From contig NZ_JBJGXI010000002.1 in NCBI RefSeq assembly GCF_045635475.1, positions 1 through 64,000 of the forward strand: a stretch of 64,000 nucleotides of DNA. The letters run 5' to 3'. Shown here in pieces: positions 34,751 to 44,308 of this stretch (position 1 is its first letter; each line of letters begins with the position of its first letter). Origin of the DNA: JBJGXI01 sp045635475. GTDB lineage: Bacteria; Bacillota; Bacilli; Bacillales; Amphibacillaceae. The position numbers were made by a program, and so were the translations under genes. The notes beneath the pieces are model-generated. The model had not been told where the DNA came from. It ran no database searches and saw only the letters and a program-made list of their open reading frames with translations.

Positions 34751-37399
34751 CTATTTTTTTGAAAAACCAAAAAACAGCGTAGGTATTGCACTAAATGCCA
34801 AGATTAATATCCAATCTCTCATCGCCAAATCTACGGTGTGAAAGACATCTTGTAAGGGCTCGAAATAAATAACAACGAGTAAAAGCAATACAGATGAAAT
34901 CACGGCTCCAACTAAATATAAATTTTGAAACGGGTTCCTTGCAAAAACGGATACCTCACTTCTACAATCAAACACATGAATCAGTTGGGCCATTACTAAC
35001 GTTGTAAATGCAATCGTTTGTGCATATTGAAGGTGGTCTGGATTACCTTTATAAGCAAGCATAAATGCAAGAAGGGTAATGATCCCAATCAACAATCCTC
35101 TACTAATAATTTTAAAACCTAAGCCCCTCGCAAATACCCCTTCTTTTGGATTTCTAGGTTTATTTTTCATCACATTTGCTTCAGATTGATCTAGCCCTAA
35201 AGCCATTGCTGGAAGTCCATCTGTTACAAGATTTACCCACAATATTTGAACAGGCGTTAGTGGTAACGGTAAACCTAGTAGCATCGCAAACAACATCACT
35301 AATATTTCACCTACATTTGAAGCAAGTAAATACCGAATAAATTTACGTATATTTTCATAAATATTACGACCTTCTTGTATAGCCGATTTTATCGTAGCAA
35401 AGTTATCATCTAATAATACGAGCGCCGATGCCTCTTTGGCTACATCTGTTCCACTTAGTCCCATACTAATACCAATATCACTCGCTTTAATTGCTGGCGC
35501 GTCGTTAACACCATCTCCAGTCATTGCAACCACATGGCCCTTTTTCTGAAAAGCTTTTACAATCTTCAACTTATGCTCTGGTGTTACTCGGGCAAACACG
35601 TATACTTCTTCAATCACTTCGCTTAATTGATCTTCATTCATTTTACTTATTTGATGCCCTTCCAGTACTTTTCCGTTAGCTGGGATCAAATCTAATTGTT
35701 TGGCAATTGCGTGTGCTGTTTTTGCATGATCACCTGTAATCATGACGGTTTTAATACCGGCTTGTTTACATTCAGCAATTGCTTGTTTTACTTCTTTTCT
35801 CGGTGGATCAATGATCCCGTATAGACCAATAAATGTCATATCCTTTTCTAATAATACATCTTCTAACACTTGATCAGGTCTAATCGATTTGATACAAACC
35901 GCAATCGTTCGCAATGCTTGTCCAGCCATTTGATTGATTGCTTGGTCAATTTTATTTTGATCTTTCGCGCGTATTGCTCTTTTGGAATCTTGCTCTTGTA
36001 TAAATGTTGTACGAGACATGAGTACATCAGGTGCACCCTTTGTAATTACATACCGATTACTTTTCTCGTCTTCAACAACTACGGTCATCCGCTTTCTGTC
36101 CGAATCAAATGGGATTTCATGTACTATCTTAAAACGGTCGGTCTCTTCTATCGTTATATTTGCTTTCCGAGCTGCAACGAGCAATGCGCCTTCGGTTGGA
36201 TCACCATCTATTTCCCACTTGCCTTTTTTACGGTTCAAGCTCGAGTGATTACATAATGCACCATACAACAATAACTTATTTAAGCTTGGATCTGCCACTT
36301 CTTTTTTATTTTGCATAAATGAGCCAGTAGTATCGTAGCCTTCGCCTGTTACAAAAAAAGCTTCATGATTTAAATAAATCTCCTTGACCGTCATTTGATT
36401 TTCTGTCATCGTTCCGGTCTTGTCAGAGCAGATGACAGAAGCACTACCTAGCGTCTCAACCGCAGATAATTTTCTTACAATTGCTTTTTTCTTAATCATT
36501 CGCTGCACACCAAGTGATAACGCGACCGTAACAATCGCCGGTAATCCTTCTGGTATCGCTGCAACCGCTAAGGAAACACCTGCAAGAAACATAGAATAAA
36601 GTGGATGTCCTTGTACAACACCAATAACTACTACAAATGCAGTTAAAATTAAAGCAATAACGATTAATATTTTACCTAATTGTGCAAGTCTTCTTTCTAA
36701 AGGAGTTGCTACCTGTTCAGTATTCACGAGCAGCTCAGCTATTTGACCCATTGCCGTTTTCATTCCGGTTCCGACGACTATACCTGTTCCACTACCTCTA
36801 GTAACAAGCGTCCCCATAAATGCCATGTTCTTTTGGTCTTGTGCCTCAAGATCTTGATGTTGCATTGTATAGGCATATTTATCCGCTGGTAATGACTCAC
36901 CTGTAAGGGCAGACTCTTCAATTTCCAAACTGCTTGAGTGAATGATGCGAATATCTGCTGATACCCGGTCACCACTTGTTACTTTTATTACGTCACCAAC
37001 AACAAGATTTGCTGAAGGGATTTTCACCCAATGACCATCTCGTCGCACACTTGCCATTGGTGCCGAAAGTTCTTTTAGTTTTGATAATGATTTTTCTGCT
37101 TTTTGTTCTTGAAAGAAGCCAATTAAGCCATTTACCATCACAATAATCATGATCGCAATTGCATCAACATACTCACCTAATAATCCAGATAAGAGTGTTG
37201 CCGCAAGTAATACTAATACCATAAAATCCTGGAATTGCTTTAAGAACACAAGCAAGAGCGGTGTTTTCTTGCCGTCATTAAGTACATTAGCTCCGAATTG
37301 CTCTAGCCTCTTTTCAGCATCTTCTGAAGACAGCCCATTATCTTTACTTACATTTAATTTTCCCTCTATATCTTCTGCGTCCAATTGGTACCATTTCAC
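34751..37399 (-). CDS. yloB: P-type Ca2+-transporting ATPase (type IIA, YloB-like)
   Basis: SERCA-like pump; the B. subtilis homologue YloB is a calcium ATPase made during sporulation. The 882-aa protein has the actuator LTGESLPADKYAY, the Ca-site helix M4 with AIPEGLPAIVTVALSLGV, the phosphorylation site ICSDKTGTMTENQ, the nucleotide domain and the hinge TGDGVNDAPAIKASDIGISMG, plus about ten membrane segments (the last five after residue 680: M6 NLVTDGLPAMALG). I chose the GTG at 37399: GGAGG lies 8 bases ahead of it, whereas the ATG five codons earlier contains that site. No sporulation-type promoter was clear in the short divergent gap. Confidence 0.94.
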   Translation of the reverse strand: MKWYQLDAEDIEGKLNVSKDNGLSSEDAEKRLEQFGANVLNDGKKTPLLLVFLKQFQDFMVLVLLAATLLSGLLGEYVDAIAIMIIVMVNGLIGFFQEQKAEKSLSKLKELSAPMASVRRDGHWVKIPSANLVVGDVIKVTSGDRVSADIRIIHSSSLEIEESALTGESLPADKYAYTMQHQDLEAQDQKNMAFMGTLVTRGSGTGIVVGTGMKTAMGQIAELLVNTEQVATPLERRLAQLGKILIVIALILTAFVVVIGVVQGHPLYSMFLAGVSLAVAAIPEGLPAIVTVALSLGVQRMIKKKAIVRKLSAVETLGSASVICSDKTGTMTENQMTVKEIYLNHEAFFVTGEGYDTTGSFMQNKKEVADPSLNKLLLYGALCNHSSLNRKKGKWEIDGDPTEGALLVAARKANITIEETDRFKIVHEIPFDSDRKRMTVVVEDEKSNRYVITKGAPDVLMSRTTFIQEQDSKRAIRAKDQNKIDQAINQMAGQALRTIAVCIKSIRPDQVLEDVLLEKDMTFIGLYGIIDPPRKEVKQAIAECKQAGIKTVMITGDHAKTAHAIAKQLDLIPANGKVLEGHQISKMNEDQLSEVIEEVYVFARVTPEHKLKIVKAFQKKGHVVAMTGDGVNDAPAIKASDIGISMGLSGTDVAKEASALVLLDDNFATIKSAIQEGRNIYENIRKFIRYLLASNVGEILVMLFAMLLGLPLPLTPVQILWVNLVTDGLPAMALGLDQSEANVMKNKPRNPKEGVFARGLGFKIISRGLLIGIITLLAFMLAYKGNPDHLQYAQTIAFTTLVMAQLIHVFDCRSEVSVFARNPFQNLYLVGAVISSVLLLLVVIYFEPLQDVFHTVDLAMRDWILILAFSAIPTLFFGFSKK

Positions 37400-37441
37400 A
37401 TAGCATTCCTCCATGTTATGATTGCGTCTGTTGTATATGTA

Positions 37442-37470
37442 TTCATACTTGTCCCAAAAAATGCTATAAT
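37442..37470 (+). promoter_or_regulatory. Sigma-A promoter for rqcH
   Basis: Perfect TATAAT at 37465-37470 with a weaker TTCATA (37442-37447) 17 bp upstream, about 60 bases before the rqcH ATG. Confidence 0.6.
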
Positions 37471-37531
37471 AATTACTTGGTACACGGAGGAACTATACCG
37501 GTACACTTCTACTACAACGAGGTGATTCCCC

Positions 37532-39259
37532 ATGGCGTTCGATGGAATAGTTACGCGAGCGATTACACATGAACTAAAATCTACTTTAACCTCTGGTAGA
37601 TTAATGAAAATATATCAACCAACGGAATTAGAACTTATTTTCACAATCAGAAGTCAAGGGAAAAATCATACACTCCTCTTGTCTGCACACCCTAGCTATG
37701 CACGCTTTCACTTAACAAATGACAGTTATCAAAATCCAAAAGAACCACCAATGCTTTGTATGCTGTTGCGGAAACATCTGGTCGGTAATTTTGTTGAGGA
37801 CATTGTGCAATATGAAAATGAACGGGTCGTATCCTTTCATTTTCGTGGTAAAAATGAAATTGGTGATGTCACACAAAAAACGTTGATTATAGAAGTAATG
37901 GGTAAACATAGTAATATATTGCTGGTTGATAAAGAAAAAGGTCATATCTTAGACAGTATTAAACATGTTTCACCAGCACAAAATCGTTACCGTACCCTAC
38001 TGCCAGGACATCAGTACAAACTACCACCAAGTCAAGATAAGCTTAATCCTTTAACGATTGATGAAGAAACCTTTGTGAAAAAACTAGATTTTAATTCAGG
38101 AAAGTTAGATAAGCAGATCTTAAGTACGTATATGGGCTTTTCACCGGTAATTGCAAAAGAAATTACTTATCGTGCCAACTTAGGGACGATAGAAACGTAT
38201 AAATCGGTTTTTCGTGACATCCAGTCAAAGCTAATTAACCATGAATATGAACCAAATCACATTAAACTTGAACAAAAGGATGATTTCTACGTATTACCTT
38301 TATCGTTTGCTTCTGAACAGATAAATACTTTTCCTACTGTAAGTGCGATGCTCGATGATTATTATTCTGGTAAAGCAGAACGAGATCGTGTGAAGCAACA
38401 AGCTGGAGATTTGATGCGTTTTCTTAAAAATGAGCTCGATAAAAATGTAAGAAAAATAAAAAAGCATAACCAAACGTTACAAAAAGCGGAAAAAGCAGAG
38501 CATTTTAAACATCTTGGAGAATTGTTAACTGCTTCACTACACACAGTTAAAAAAGGTGATAAAACGGCTAGTATAGTTGACTACTATGATCCGCCCCAGA
38601 AACAAATTTCAATTGAGTTAAATCCGAATAAAACACCGAGTGAAAATGCACAAAGTTACTTTAAAACGTATAATAAATTGAAAAAATCAAAACAAATGGT
38701 ACAAAATGAGATGGTTAAAGCAGACCAAGAAATCACGTATTTAGAAGAATTAATCCAGCACATTGCAGAAGCCCGAGAACAAGATATTGAAGAAATCAGA
38801 GAAGAGTTACGCGAGCAAGGTTATATAAAAACTAAAGCGAAGCATAAAAAGAAGAAAAATAAACCACATACACCGGACCCAGAACAATTTTACGCAAGTG
38901 ATGGTACATTGATCTTAGTTGGGAAAAATAATAAGCAAAATGAATATTTAACGACTAAGCTCGCTGCAAAGGACGACATTTGGCTGCATACGAAGGACAT
39001 TCCTGGATCGCACGTTGTGATTCGTGATAAAAATCCAAGTGAGCAAACATTGCTCGAAGCCGCTAATTTGGCAGCGAGTTATAGTAAATCAAAAAACTCA
39101 GCCTCTGTACCTGTCGACTATACTTTAATACGACATGTTAAAAAGCCAAACGGTGCTAAACCTGGTTACGTAACCTATGATAATCAAAAATCATTATTCG
39201 TCACACCAGATTTGGCTCTTATTGAAAAACTAAGACAAAAGCCTGAATCAACTCTATAA
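37532..39259 (+). CDS. rqcH: Ribosome quality control factor RqcH (NFACT family)
   Basis: Binds obstructed 50S subunits with peptidyl-tRNA and adds C-terminal alanine tails that mark stalled products for ClpXP-type degradation. Older annotation: fibronectin-binding protein FbpA/YloA. The 575-aa protein has NFACT-N (about 1-270), a helical pair and coiled-coil arm (about 280-430), a lysine-rich linker (KAKHKKKKNK) and the C-terminal NFACT-R domain (about 445-560: FYASDGTLILVGKNNKQNEYLTTKLA, DIWLHTKDIPGSHVVI). Plus strand, divergent from the ATPase as in B. subtilis. Confidence 0.96.
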   Translation: MAFDGIVTRAITHELKSTLTSGRLMKIYQPTELELIFTIRSQGKNHTLLLSAHPSYARFHLTNDSYQNPKEPPMLCMLLRKHLVGNFVEDIVQYENERVVSFHFRGKNEIGDVTQKTLIIEVMGKHSNILLVDKEKGHILDSIKHVSPAQNRYRTLLPGHQYKLPPSQDKLNPLTIDEETFVKKLDFNSGKLDKQILSTYMGFSPVIAKEITYRANLGTIETYKSVFRDIQSKLINHEYEPNHIKLEQKDDFYVLPLSFASEQINTFPTVSAMLDDYYSGKAERDRVKQQAGDLMRFLKNELDKNVRKIKKHNQTLQKAEKAEHFKHLGELLTASLHTVKKGDKTASIVDYYDPPQKQISIELNPNKTPSENAQSYFKTYNKLKKSKQMVQNEMVKADQEITYLEELIQHIAEAREQDIEEIREELREQGYIKTKAKHKKKKNKPHTPDPEQFYASDGTLILVGKNNKQNEYLTTKLAAKDDIWLHTKDIPGSHVVIRDKNPSEQTLLEAANLAASYSKSKNSASVPVDYTLIRHVKKPNGAKPGYVTYDNQKSLFVTPDLALIEKLRQKPESTL

Positions 39260-39265
39260 AGATAG

Positions 39266-39303
39266 GAAGCAAGTATAAAGCAGTATACTTGCTTCTTTTT
39301 TAT
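39266..39303 (+). terminator. Terminator of rqcH
   Basis: GAAGCAAGTATA/TATACTTGCTTC stem followed by TTTTTTA, 6 bases after the rqcH stop codon. Confidence 0.92.
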
Positions 39304-39371
39304 TTGCGATTTAAGATTATTTTCAATGAAGTGATCCATTAAATCCACCGAAATAGAGAGGAAGAAAAGTT

Positions 39372-40388
39372 ATGCACTTATTAGAACCTTTTCAACTTAA
39401 AGATTTGCAGCTAAAAAATCGAATTGTTATGCCACCGATGTGTCAATATTCTGTTGCCACTAAGGACGGAATCCCAAATGACTGGCATTTTACCCACTAT
39501 ACGAGCAGAGCAATTGGTGGTACTGGCTTCATCATTATAGAAATGACCGATGTTGAACCAGATGGTCGTATTACTGATTTTGACCTTGGCATTTGGTCTG
39601 ATCAACATATACCGGCCTTTGAAAGAATTATAAAAAGTTGTCAAAGCTACGGTGCAAAAGTCGCCATTCAAATTGCGCATGCAGGGAGAAAAGCACAAGA
39701 TGCCGATCAACCTGTGTCAAGCTCAGATATTGCTTTTTCCGATACATTTAAAAAACCTCACGCTCTTACGACAGAAGAAGTTTACGACATGATTGATAAG
39801 TTCGAAGCCGCTTTTAAAAGAGCTGTAGAAGCTGGTGTCGATGCCATCGAAATTCACGGTGCACATGGCTATCTAATCCACCAATTCCAATCAGAACTTA
39901 CCAATCAGAGAACTGATGAATTTGGAAAAGATAAAAGTCTTTTTGGGGTTGAGATTATTAAACGTGCACGTAAAGTAATGCCTGATTCGATGCCACTTAT
40001 AATGCGTATCTCTGCAGTAGAATTCGATCCGAACGGTTATGATTTGAGTTATGGAATCGAACTAGCTAAAAAGTATAAACAAGCAGGAATCGATATGTTA
40101 CACGTCTCGTCTGGCGGCGAAAGTACGAACGGTCCCACGTTTGCTGGACCTGGCTACCAAGTCGAATATGCAAAAGAAATGAAGCAAGCATTGGGTATTC
40201 CAGCCATTGCTGTTGGTAGAATTGAAGATCCTATGTTGGCTGAACAAGTGATAAAAGAAGAAAAAGCTGATCTTATTGCGGTAGGCAGAGGCATGCTAAG
40301 TAATCCTTACTGGGCTAGTGCAGCATCGATCGCTCTAGGTAGCGAACCTTTAACACCACAGCCATATTCGCGTGCTTATCGGTTATAA
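39372..40388 (+). CDS. namA: NADPH dehydrogenase, old yellow enzyme family (NamA/YqjM-like)
   Basis: FMN-dependent ene-reductase acting on alpha,beta-unsaturated carbonyls and nitro compounds, usually linked to oxidative or electrophile stress. The 338-aa TIM barrel has the redox cysteine of the YqjM subclass in MPPMCQYS (Cys24), HAGRK, the substrate His pair in EIHGAHGYLIHQF and a C-terminal arginine near the end (YSRAYRL), as in YqjM's intersubunit finger. An AGAGAGGAAG site precedes the ATG. It is not part of this neighbourhood in B. subtilis. The family assignment is firm; the physiological substrate is unknown. Confidence 0.92.
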   Translation: MHLLEPFQLKDLQLKNRIVMPPMCQYSVATKDGIPNDWHFTHYTSRAIGGTGFIIIEMTDVEPDGRITDFDLGIWSDQHIPAFERIIKSCQSYGAKVAIQIAHAGRKAQDADQPVSSSDIAFSDTFKKPHALTTEEVYDMIDKFEAAFKRAVEAGVDAIEIHGAHGYLIHQFQSELTNQRTDEFGKDKSLFGVEIIKRARKVMPDSMPLIMRISAVEFDPNGYDLSYGIELAKKYKQAGIDMLHVSSGGESTNGPTFAGPGYQVEYAKEMKQALGIPAIAVGRIEDPMLAEQVIKEEKADLIAVGRGMLSNPYWASAASIALGSEPLTPQPYSRAYRL

Positions 40389-40391
40389 TTT

Positions 40392-40796
40392 CATAATTGA
40401 AGTGAATTCCGGCGTAACGTAGTGCTCGTGATTTCCGCTTCAGGTAGTCGCTTTTCGCTAGTTTAAAGCGTTTTTCTATAAACCGGCACGGCTTCAGCTA
40501 ACTTAGAAGCAAAATGCGCTACTGAGTGGATCTTCAGCTCGCGCTGTCCCGCAGGAGTCGACTACCTAGAGCTCCAATCACCCGATTTAAAGAGAAATCC
40601 CGTTAGCAGCGGAGGAAATCCACTTCGACTCCTGCGGGAATAGTGGCCTAAGTGAGACCCCGCAGCGCGAAAGCGCGAGGAGGCTCACTAGCCCCCCCGC
40701 GGAAAGCGAAGTGGATTTCCGGAGCGGGTTAACCACTCTCCAAGTTACGACGCATACTAGCTACTTAGCGCAAGCAACAATTTTCAGAAAAATAAT
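40392..40796 (+). repeat. Family B MITE-like palindromic element, copy B1
   Basis: Non-coding, between namA and the secreted-protein gene. It contains the family core (CGTAACGTAGTGCTCGTGAT at the left, CAAGTTACGACGCAT at the right), a long central stem whose arms AAATCCACTTC (40616-40626) and GAAGTGGATTT (40708-40718) pair, and a right terminal repeat ending TTGTTG-type (ACAATTTTCAGAAAAATAA, to about 40796). The left terminal repeat is missing, as the element runs almost into the namA stop. No transposase gene. Left boundary approximate. Confidence 0.85.
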
Positions 40797-40879
40797 TTGA
40801 ATTTAAAAGGAATCTGTCCTTGTTTGTCGAATATATCACAAAGATATAGATATTATTTGACAAATTAGGAGGAATTATC

Positions 40880-41248
40880 ATGTTTAAGAAGAAATTGCTT
40901 GTTTTATTGTCGGTTTTAACCTTTGTATTCATCCTTGCTCCAACGGTAAGTGCTGCAGAAGTAGATGACGATTGTGGTTGTCATGATGGTGTACGTGATG
41001 TTACTGGTGCGGAGAAAAACAAAATTGTTTCTAATTTACTGAAGAGTGATGAATGGAAGGCAATGAAGAAGGATGTTAAAGCGTTAGGTTATAAATGGAA
41101 TGGTGTTAGTGGTATTGAAGTTCAGGAGCAATATGACCAATATTTAGTGGTCATCCCATTTTTAACTAATGATCGTTCAGAGGTTCATTATTTGCCTTAC
41201 ATGAATGGTCAATTCCTTGCTCCTTTTCCAGTACCCGTTCCATTTTAA
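40880..41248 (+). CDS. Small secreted protein, family not assigned
   Basis: A 122-aa protein with a clear signal peptide (MFKKK, hydrophobic 6-20, cleavage after VSA at about residue 25). The mature part has just two cysteines, Cys32 and Cys34 in DDDCGCHDG, a helical section GAEKNKIVSNLLKSDEWKAMKKDVKALGYKW, a likely beta section (YLVVIPF) and a hydrophobic Pro-rich end (APFPVPVPF). TTAGGAGGAATTATC gives a strong ribosome binding site. It stands alone, with a family B element upstream and a terminator shared with pyrE downstream. The layout recalls precursors of small secreted peptides in Bacilli, but I cannot name a family and see no export or immunity gene beside it. Confidence 0.8.
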   Translation: MFKKKLLVLLSVLTFVFILAPTVSAAEVDDDCGCHDGVRDVTGAEKNKIVSNLLKSDEWKAMKKDVKALGYKWNGVSGIEVQEQYDQYLVVIPFLTNDRSEVHYLPYMNGQFLAPFPVPVPF

Positions 41249-41260
41249 TAATCTTTACCA

Positions 41261-41290
41261 AAAAAACACACCAGACTGGTGTGTTTTTTG
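41261..41290. terminator. Bidirectional terminator, secreted protein and pyrE
   Basis: Perfect stem ACACACCAGACTGGTGTGT flanked by A6 and T6. It lies 12 bases after the plus-strand gene and 8 bases after the pyrE stop, serving both. Confidence 0.93.
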
Positions 41291-41298
41291 TTTCGTTA

Positions 41299-41928
41299 TT
41301 ATTTATCGCTTGTAAACAATTGATCCCGCCATGCAATCAACTGCACTTTCTCATCACTTGTAATCGTTTCGACCTTCTCTAACTCGCTTACCAATATATC
41401 AAAACTAGTAATGGTGTGAAGCGCAATTTCTTCCGTAGCAAATTGGTCAGTTGCTTTCTGTAGTCCATACGTAAAGATAGCTAAAACACCAAGTACTTCT
41501 GCACCAACTTCTTGTACGGCTTTTGCTGCTTGTATAGAAGAACCTCCTGTTGAAATTAGATCTTCAATTACAACTACCTTTTGTCCTTCTGTTATTCTAC
41601 CTTCAATTTGATTGCCTTTACCGTGCCCTTTTGGTTTGGAACGAACGTACGCCATAGGCAGACCTAGCTTGTCTGCAACCCAGGCAGCGTGCGGAATACC
41701 TGCTGTTGCACAACCTGCGATCACATCAGGTTTCTCGTCTAACGCTTCAATCATTTCAACAAATGCTTCGGCAATTTTATTGCGAATCGCTGGGTAAGAA
41801 AGTGTAAGGCGATTATCACAATAAATTGGTGACTTTATCCCTGAAGTCCACGTAAAAGGATCATTTGGTTTGATTTGTACTGCTTCAATTTCGTATAAGC
41901 CATTGGCTATTTCATGCTTTAGAGACAT
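41299..41928 (-). CDS. pyrE: Orotate phosphoribosyltransferase
   Basis: Forms OMP from orotate and PRPP. The 209-aa protein has the PRPP signature KVVVIEDLISTGGSSIQAA (about 118-136), YVRSKPKGHGKGNQIEG as the catalytic loop and the type-I PRTase fold. It overlaps the end of pyrF by 17 bases and is the last gene of the pyr operon. Confidence 0.97.
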   Translation of the reverse strand: MSLKHEIANGLYEIEAVQIKPNDPFTWTSGIKSPIYCDNRLTLSYPAIRNKIAEAFVEMIEALDEKPDVIAGCATAGIPHAAWVADKLGLPMAYVRSKPKGHGKGNQIEGRITEGQKVVVIEDLISTGGSSIQAAKAVQEVGAEVLGVLAIFTYGLQKATDQFATEEIALHTITSFDILVSELEKVETITSDEKVQLIAWRDQLFTSDK

Positions 41929-42628
41929 ACGTCCACTCCTCTATCACTTGGTTATATGCTTGATGTGGATCAGGTGATTGTGTCACACTTCTTCCAATTA
42001 CAATTGCGTCTGTGCCTTTTTGTCGTGCAAGTTTAGGTGTAGCAATCCGCTTTTGATCATTAGTAGCGGAATCGTCAAGACGGATTCCAGGAGTTACAGT
42101 AAGAAAATCATCACCACAAACCTCTTTAATCATCGGTACTTCGTGAACAGAACAAACGACTCCATCTGCACCACTCTGCTTTGATAGATATGCAAGTTGT
42201 TTTACTGTTTGATCGACAGTGGCCTGAATATTTAATTGTTGTTGCAATATCGTTTCGTCCATAGAGGTTAATACTGTTACAGCTATTAATTTGGTTGATT
42301 CTCCTGGTAGTGCACCCTCCATTAGTCCTTGTTTGGCAGCAGAAATCATATCGCTACCACCTAGTGCATGGACATTAATGATATCTACTCCGAGCTTCGC
42401 GATGTTTCGCATTGCTCTACGCACGGTTGTTGGAATATCATGTAGCTTTAAATCCAAAAATATCGGATGATTTTGCATTTTTAATTGCTCAATCACTTTA
42501 GGGCCTTCTTTATAAAAAAGTTCCATACCTACTTTTACTGGTACGCCATGTAAATCATGTGCTTCCAAGAACTCAGCTGCTTCTTTCCAAGTTGGAAAAT
42601 CAAGTGCGAGATAAATTGGCTGTTTCAT
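41912..42628 (-). CDS. pyrF: Orotidine 5'-phosphate decarboxylase
   Basis: Converts OMP to UMP. The 238-aa TIM barrel starts MKQPIYLALDFPTW; the catalytic DLKLHDIPTTV (Lys-Asp cluster) and the C-terminal TPGIRLDDSATNDQKRIATP phosphate clamp are intact. The ATG at 42628 has AAAGGGG upstream; a much longer open frame running back into pyrD is rejected because the family starts here. It overlaps the 3' end of pyrD by 29 bases. Confidence 0.96.
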   Translation of the reverse strand: MKQPIYLALDFPTWKEAAEFLEAHDLHGVPVKVGMELFYKEGPKVIEQLKMQNHPIFLDLKLHDIPTTVRRAMRNIAKLGVDIINVHALGGSDMISAAKQGLMEGALPGESTKLIAVTVLTSMDETILQQQLNIQATVDQTVKQLAYLSKQSGADGVVCSVHEVPMIKEVCGDDFLTVTPGIRLDDSATNDQKRIATPKLARQKGTDAIVIGRSVTQSPDPHQAYNQVIEEWTYVSKA

Positions 42629-43538
42629 GTTCATGCCCCTTTCCGATAGCGTCCTCAACTGAAGAGAAACCATAATTGTGTAACACATCAGGTAATGCTT
42701 GGATAATTTCTGGGCAAATGAACGGATTATGGAAATTAGCCGTTCCAACAGCAACAGCACTTGCCCCAGCTAATAAAAATTCCAGCACATCTTCCGCTGA
42801 CATAACTCCACCCATGCCAATAATCGGAATCGACACGTGCTTATATACATCATAAATCATCCGAATCGCAACTGGCTTAATGGCAGGTCCTGATAAGCCA
42901 CCTGTTTTATTAGCAAGTAATGGTCTTTTAGAAGATAAGTTAATTTGCATACCAGTTAGTGTGTTAATCATTGAAAGTCCGTCAGCACCTGCCTGCTCAA
43001 CAGCCTTAGCCATTGCTACGATGTCCGAGACGTTTGGAGATAGCTTAACATAGACTGGTACCCCACTTACTTGTTTGACCCGATGCGTAACCTCACTTGC
43101 TAAATCGGGATCTGTTCCAAATTGAATCCCGCCTTCTTTAACATTTGGGCAAGAAATATTTAATTCTATTGCTTGCACTGCAGATGCATGGCTAATCCGC
43201 TTTGTCACTTCGACATATTCTTCGACCGTACTACCAGCAACATTCGCAATGATTGGAGTATGATAATTTTCTAAAAAAGGTAATTCGGTATTAATGATTG
43301 CATCTACACCAGGGTTTTGTAAGCCAATTGCATTGAGCATCCCTGCGTGTGTCTCTGCTACTCTTGGCGTTTGGTTACCGTACCTTGATTGTAATGTGGC
43401 AGCTTTTATAATGATGGCACCAAGCTGATTCAAATCATATACATCGCTAAATTCACGGCCAAATCCAAAACATCCGGATGCAGGTATTATTGGATTTTTT
43501 AAGTTTAGTCCAGGTAAATTGGTTGTTAGAGTTGTCAT
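42600..43538 (-). CDS. pyrD: Dihydroorotate dehydrogenase B, catalytic subunit
   Basis: FMN subunit of the NAD-dependent class 1B enzyme, oxidising dihydroorotate to orotate with PyrK. The 312-aa protein has PIIPASGCFGFGREF, the catalytic ISCPNVKEGG (Cys), and GGVMSAEDVLEFLLAGASAVAVGTANF for FMN phosphate. It overlaps pyrK by 4 bases. Confidence 0.97.
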   Translation of the reverse strand: MTTLTTNLPGLNLKNPIIPASGCFGFGREFSDVYDLNQLGAIIIKAATLQSRYGNQTPRVAETHAGMLNAIGLQNPGVDAIINTELPFLENYHTPIIANVAGSTVEEYVEVTKRISHASAVQAIELNISCPNVKEGGIQFGTDPDLASEVTHRVKQVSGVPVYVKLSPNVSDIVAMAKAVEQAGADGLSMINTLTGMQINLSSKRPLLANKTGGLSGPAIKPVAIRMIYDVYKHVSIPIIGMGGVMSAEDVLEFLLAGASAVAVGTANFHNPFICPEIIQALPDVLHNYGFSSVEDAIGKGHEHETANLSRT

Positions 43539-44308
43539 GAGAGCACCACCTCATTTGCCTTAAAAACAGGACCATCTTTACAAATCTTTTTGAATCCTGG
43601 TTCTGTTGTTGATGGCACAACGCATGCATAACATGCACCGATCCCGCAACCCATACGCTGTTCAATAGAAATATAGCCATGATAGTCTTGTAATTTATGA
43701 GATACTGCTTTTAGCATTCCTGTCGGTCCACAGGAAAAGAAATAATCAAAATCGATAGCTTGTTCATCAATAACGTTTGTAACATATCCTTTATGTCCAT
43801 AACTACCGTCATCTGTAACAACATGGACGGTTCCTATTTCTTTAAATTGTTGCTCATAAAACACATGGTCCTTCGATTGGAATCCAATCACAGCGGTAAC
43901 TTCGACACCTTGTTCTTTTAGTTTTTTTGCAAGGAAATACAGCGGGGGCACACCAATTCCCCCACCAATGAGTAATGCTTTATTAAGTGCTAAACTTTCA
44001 ATTGGATAGCTCGTTCCACATGGTACAAGGGCATCTATTTCTTGCCCTATACCACGTTTCTGAAGTGCATCAGTTCCTGAACCAATAACTTTAAAGATAA
44101 TCGTTATGGATGCTTCTTGAAGATTAACATCTGCAATCGATATTGGTCGTCTAAGCAAGTGACCATAGCCTTCACTGACATTTATGTGAAGGAATTGACC
44201 CGGCTGAGCGATACGTGCAACTGCAGGGTCAATGCTTAGCTTCATTTCAATGGTATCTTTTGCAATAGTCGCTTTACTTACTATGGTCATCAGTTGCTTG
44301 GTCATCAT
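43535..44308 (-). CDS. pyrK: Dihydroorotate dehydrogenase B, electron transfer subunit PyrK
   Basis: FAD and [2Fe-2S] subunit that passes electrons from PyrD to NAD+. The 257-aa protein has the FAD site HLLRRPISIAD (about 51-61), the NAD site LLIGGGIGVPPLYFLAKKL, and the cluster cysteines in RMGCGIGACYACVV plus Cys near KKICKDGPVF. Overlaps carB by 4 bases and pyrD by 4. Confidence 0.96.
   Translation of the reverse strand: MMTKQLMTIVSKATIAKDTIEMKLSIDPAVARIAQPGQFLHINVSEGYGHLLRRPISIADVNLQEASITIIFKVIGSGTDALQKRGIGQEIDALVPCGTSYPIESLALNKALLIGGGIGVPPLYFLAKKLKEQGVEVTAVIGFQSKDHVFYEQQFKEIGTVHVVTDDGSYGHKGYVTNVIDEQAIDFDYFFSCGPTGMLKAVSHKLQDYHGYISIEQRMGCGIGACYACVVPSTTEPGFKKICKDGPVFKANEVVLS

Noticed and set aside
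37400..37414. ATG at 37414 as the start of the P-type ATPase
   Set aside because: The first codons (ATG GAG GAA) are the GGAGGA ribosome binding site for the GTG at 37399.
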